Assembly: GCA_965219705.1 (NCBI GenBank)
Contig: OZ244789.1
Coordinates: forward strand, 2,170,001-2,234,000
Direction of reading: 5' to 3'
DNA: 64,000 nucleotides
Source: JAJECS01 sp965219705
Lineage (GTDB): Bacteria > Chloroflexota > UBA11872
Translations under genes and position numbers: made by a program
Part shown: positions 61,911-64,000 of the stretch, piece after piece
How positions within the stretch are numbered: the first letter of the stretch is position 1
Layout: every line of letters begins with the position of its first letter
Notes under the pieces: model-generated
The model's database searches: none
Told to the model about the DNA's origin: nothing
The model's input: the letters and a program-made list of their open reading frames with translations, nothing else

Positions 61911-63262
61911 CGCGGCAGGTCGAGCAGCGAGCGCCGCAGCGGCCCTTCATCGCGCGGGAGGACCGTGCGCACGTCGAGCCACACGTCGTCGCCGCGCACG
62001 CGGCCGATCACCGGCGGGTCCGCACGCCGCAGCCGCGCGGCCAGCGCCTGCCCGCCGCCCGCAAGCCGGATGGCGTAGCTCGGGAGCACTTGCCCGGGAA
62101 GCGCGCCGCCGCCAACCGCCGACTCCGATGCCTCGACGCTGGCTCCGGCGACGCTGCGCGCCATCCGGCGCGCCCGCGCGCGCAGGGCCGCGGGCTGAGC
62201 GGCGATCATCTGCCAGACAGGAATGCTGGTCTCGGCTTCGCCCAGCAAGTAGTGGGCGAGCGTGGCCTGCAGCGCCGCGAGCGTGAGTGCGTCGCACCGC
62301 AGCGCGCGCGCCAGCGGGCGCCGGGCAATCCGCTCAACATATGCGGCGTTTCCGGCCGCAATGCCGGCCTGCGGACCGCCCAGGAGCTTGTCGCCCGAGA
62401 ACGTCACGACGTCGCAACCCGCGGCAAGCGCGTCTTGCACGCGCGGCTCGTTGACCAAGCCGAACGGTGTGGGGTCGAGCAAGGTTCCCGAGCCAAGGTC
62501 GCTGATGAGCGGCACGGCGTGCTCGTGCGCCAGACGCGCCAGCGCGGCGAGATCGGGGGACTCCGTGAAGCCAATCTGGGCAAAGTTGCTCCGATGCACG
62601 TGCAGGATCGCCGCCGTGCGATCGCCCAGAACCTCCGCATAGTCCTCGAGCCGCGTCCGATTGGTCGTGCCCACGTCGCGGAGCACGGCGCCGCTGGCGG
62701 CGAGAATTTCCGGCACGCGAAACCCGCCGCCGATCTCGATCGCCTCGCCGCGACTCACCAGCACTTCGCCGCCGGCGGCCAGCGCCTCGAGGGCGAGGAA
62801 TGTGGCTCCCGCATTGTTGTTGAGCGCGATGGCGGCCGGTGCGCCCGTGATCGCGCGCAGGCTCGCGGCCACCGCCTCCCCGCGCCGTCCGCGCCGGCCC
62901 GTGTCGAGGTCCATCTCCAAAGCGGCATATCCCGCGCCGGCCGCCTGAGTGGCGGCAAGCGCTCGGTCGCTCAGGGGCGCTCGTCCGAGATTCGTGTGGA
63001 TGATTACGCCGGTTGCGTTGATCACGGGTCTTGGGGCATCGCGCAGCAGCAGCTCGGCTCGCAGCGCGGCCGCGTCCGCCAGTGCTTCGAGGCTTGGTGC
63101 GGCGCGTCCGCGGCCTATGGCGTCGCGGGCTGTGGCGATCTCCGCGCGCGCGGCCGACACCAGAAGCGCGTTTGGCATCTCACTGTCAAGCGCCGCCGCC
63201 TGCGCGACGCGATCGACCGACGGCAGGTCCCGCCAGGCCGCGCTGCCGTCGTTAGGCGCCAT
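61907..63262 (-). CDS. selA: L-seryl-tRNA(Sec) selenium transferase SelA
   Basis: A 451-residue PLP enzyme that converts seryl-tRNA(Sec) to selenocysteinyl-tRNA(Sec). PVINATGVIIHTNLGRAPLS is the family hallmark, GYAALEMDLDTGRRG and NNNAGATFLAL follow, and the PLP lysine is in VVTFSGDKLLGGPQAG. The ATG at 63262 is chosen by similarity; the frame extends upstream but overlaps the next gene. It suggests that the host uses selenocysteine; selB, selD and tRNA-Sec are not in the window. Overlaps the phosphoglycerate mutase gene by 11 bases. Confidence 0.93.
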   Translation of the reverse strand: MAPNDGSAAWRDLPSVDRVAQAAALDSEMPNALLVSAARAEIATARDAIGRGRAAPSLEALADAAALRAELLLRDAPRPVINATGVIIHTNLGRAPLSDRALAATQAAGAGYAALEMDLDTGRRGRRGEAVAASLRAITGAPAAIALNNNAGATFLALEALAAGGEVLVSRGEAIEIGGGFRVPEILAASGAVLRDVGTTNRTRLEDYAEVLGDRTAAILHVHRSNFAQIGFTESPDLAALARLAHEHAVPLISDLGSGTLLDPTPFGLVNEPRVQDALAAGCDVVTFSGDKLLGGPQAGIAAGNAAYVERIARRPLARALRCDALTLAALQATLAHYLLGEAETSIPVWQMIAAQPAALRARARRMARSVAGASVEASESAVGGGALPGQVLPSYAIRLAGGGQALAARLRRADPPVIGRVRGDDVWLDVRTVLPRDEGPLRRSLLDLPR

Positions 63263-64000
63263 ACTTCGCGAGCCGCTGCCCGTGCGCCAGCATGAGCGGC
63301 AGGATCGAGCGCGCTGGGATGTGGCCCAGCCCCCCGCTGAAGCAGGCGGGCTCGCTGAACGCCTCGACGTTGTCCGATCTGGCAAGCGCCCCCCACAAGA
63401 TGAGCGGTACCGGATGCCATGAATGTGCCCGAAGCTTGGCTGGCGTCGAATGGTCGCCGGTCACGACCAGCACGTCCGGATTGAGGGCGCGCACCCGCGG
63501 CAGCCAGCGGTCGACCGCCTCGATGGCGCGCGCCTTGCCGTGGAAATCCCCGTCCTCCCCGAGCGTGTCCGTCTCTTTGATGTGCACGAAGAACAGGTCA
63601 AACGCGTCCCAGGCCTTCTCAAGTTCCGCAATCTGGTTGCCAGGCTCGTCGGTGACCGGCAGCACGGTCATCCCGACGGCGCGGGCGACGCCCCGGTACA
63701 TGGGATAGGCGGCCAGGCACGCCGCCCGCAGGTTGAATCGGGACTCCAGCGACGGCAACGGGCGGTACCGGCCGTAGCCGCGCATGAGCACAAAGTTGAC
63801 CGGCTGCTCGTCGCCGATGCGCTCGTGGACCTGGTCGGTAATGCTGGCCAGGACCCGGCTCGTATGCTCCGCCGCGGGATGCAACGCCTCGGGAGGCAGC
63901 GGCGGCACGCCCGTCGCTTGCGGATCGGTTTCGCGCACGCGCGCGTCCAATCCCTCGCCTCGCAGCACCAGCACGGCACGGTGCCGCCGCTCAGTCGCCA
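63252..64000 (-). CDS. apgM: Archaeal-type cofactor-independent phosphoglycerate mutase (5' end outside window)
   Basis: The frame is open to the window end, so only the C-terminal 249 codons are seen. They match the archaeal-type 2,3-bisphosphoglycerate-independent phosphoglycerate mutase: VLVLRGEGLDARVRETDP, VNFVLMRGYGRY, FFVHIKETDTLGEDGDF (metal-binding) and VVTGDHSTPAKLRAHSWHPV. The enzyme interconverts 3- and 2-phosphoglycerate in glycolysis. The N-terminal phosphoserine/threonine site is beyond the window. The gene overlaps selA. Confidence 0.85.
   Translation of the reverse strand, partial: ATERRHRAVLVLRGEGLDARVRETDPQATGVPPLPPEALHPAAEHTSRVLASITDQVHERIGDEQPVNFVLMRGYGRYRPLPSLESRFNLRAACLAAYPMYRGVARAVGMTVLPVTDEPGNQIAELEKAWDAFDLFFVHIKETDTLGEDGDFHGKARAIEAVDRWLPRVRALNPDVLVVTGDHSTPAKLRAHSWHPVPLILWGALARSDNVEAFSEPACFSGGLGHIPARSILPLMLAHGQRLAKYGA

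Overview
The window is 64 kb of GC-rich bacterial DNA with three tRNA genes and no rRNA. The house-keeping genes, the long cysteine/tryptophan-rich RCC1-like repeat proteins and their shared N-terminal domain suggest a member of the Chloroflexota (marine or host-associated type). This is an inference from gene content, since no phylogenetic marker was computed.

Region 1 (1-581) is the 3' end of a sugar phosphate isomerase/epimerase gene. Region 2 (633-35408) is a genomic island of about 34.7 kb inserted into the 3' half of tRNA-Gly(TCC). The tRNA is intact at the left end and is followed by a tyrosine recombinase. The displaced 3' half of the tRNA lies at 35367-35408 and is followed by the start of a second, decayed recombinase, so insertions accumulated at this site. 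The island carries: two broken nuclease genes (2550-4113); an AAA ATPase/DUF4276 (TOPRIM-like) pair; a tightly overlapping helicase, DNA methylase, nucleotidyltransferase (MNT), HEPN and Swt1-HEPN/DUF499 ATPase operon resembling the Hma (helicase-methylase-ATPase) class of predicted anti-phage systems; two replication-relaxation family genes with an 83-bp tandem repeat array; a large STAND NTPase with an N-terminal deoxyribosyltransferase/TIR-like domain; and a YhaO/YhaN (SbcDC-like) nuclease pair. The YhaO/YhaN pair is flanked by two inverted copies of a 1,174-bp IS110 element. Each IS110 copy sits at the same point in the end of an IS481-family element. The noncoding 5' part of the IS110 contains short segments that match that target and the IS110's own end, as expected of a bridge RNA. 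The island is therefore a defence island.

Region 3 (35569-43999) holds three overlapping genes for secreted RCC1-like repeat proteins (14, 14 and 21 repeats), lying between two integrase remnants. Region 4 (44056-64000) looks like ordinary chromosome: tRNA-Pro, tRNA-Ser, glycosyltransferases, a RecB-like nuclease, secG, a five-gene catabolic operon (alpha/beta hydrolase, FAH-family, LarA-like, DUF1537 kinase, PdxA2-like), a DUF58/transglutaminase-like operon with small membrane proteins, an amidohydrolase, mnmA, a zinc-ribbon protein, two GT2 genes, a second sugar isomerase, selA and an archaeal-type phosphoglycerate mutase cut by the window end.

Working together: the recombinase and tRNA repeats explain how region 2 arrived. 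The helicase operon, ATPase/DUF4276 pair, STAND protein and possibly YhaON would each recognise or process foreign DNA. The operon in region 4 looks suited to oxidation and cleavage of small hydroxy-acids.
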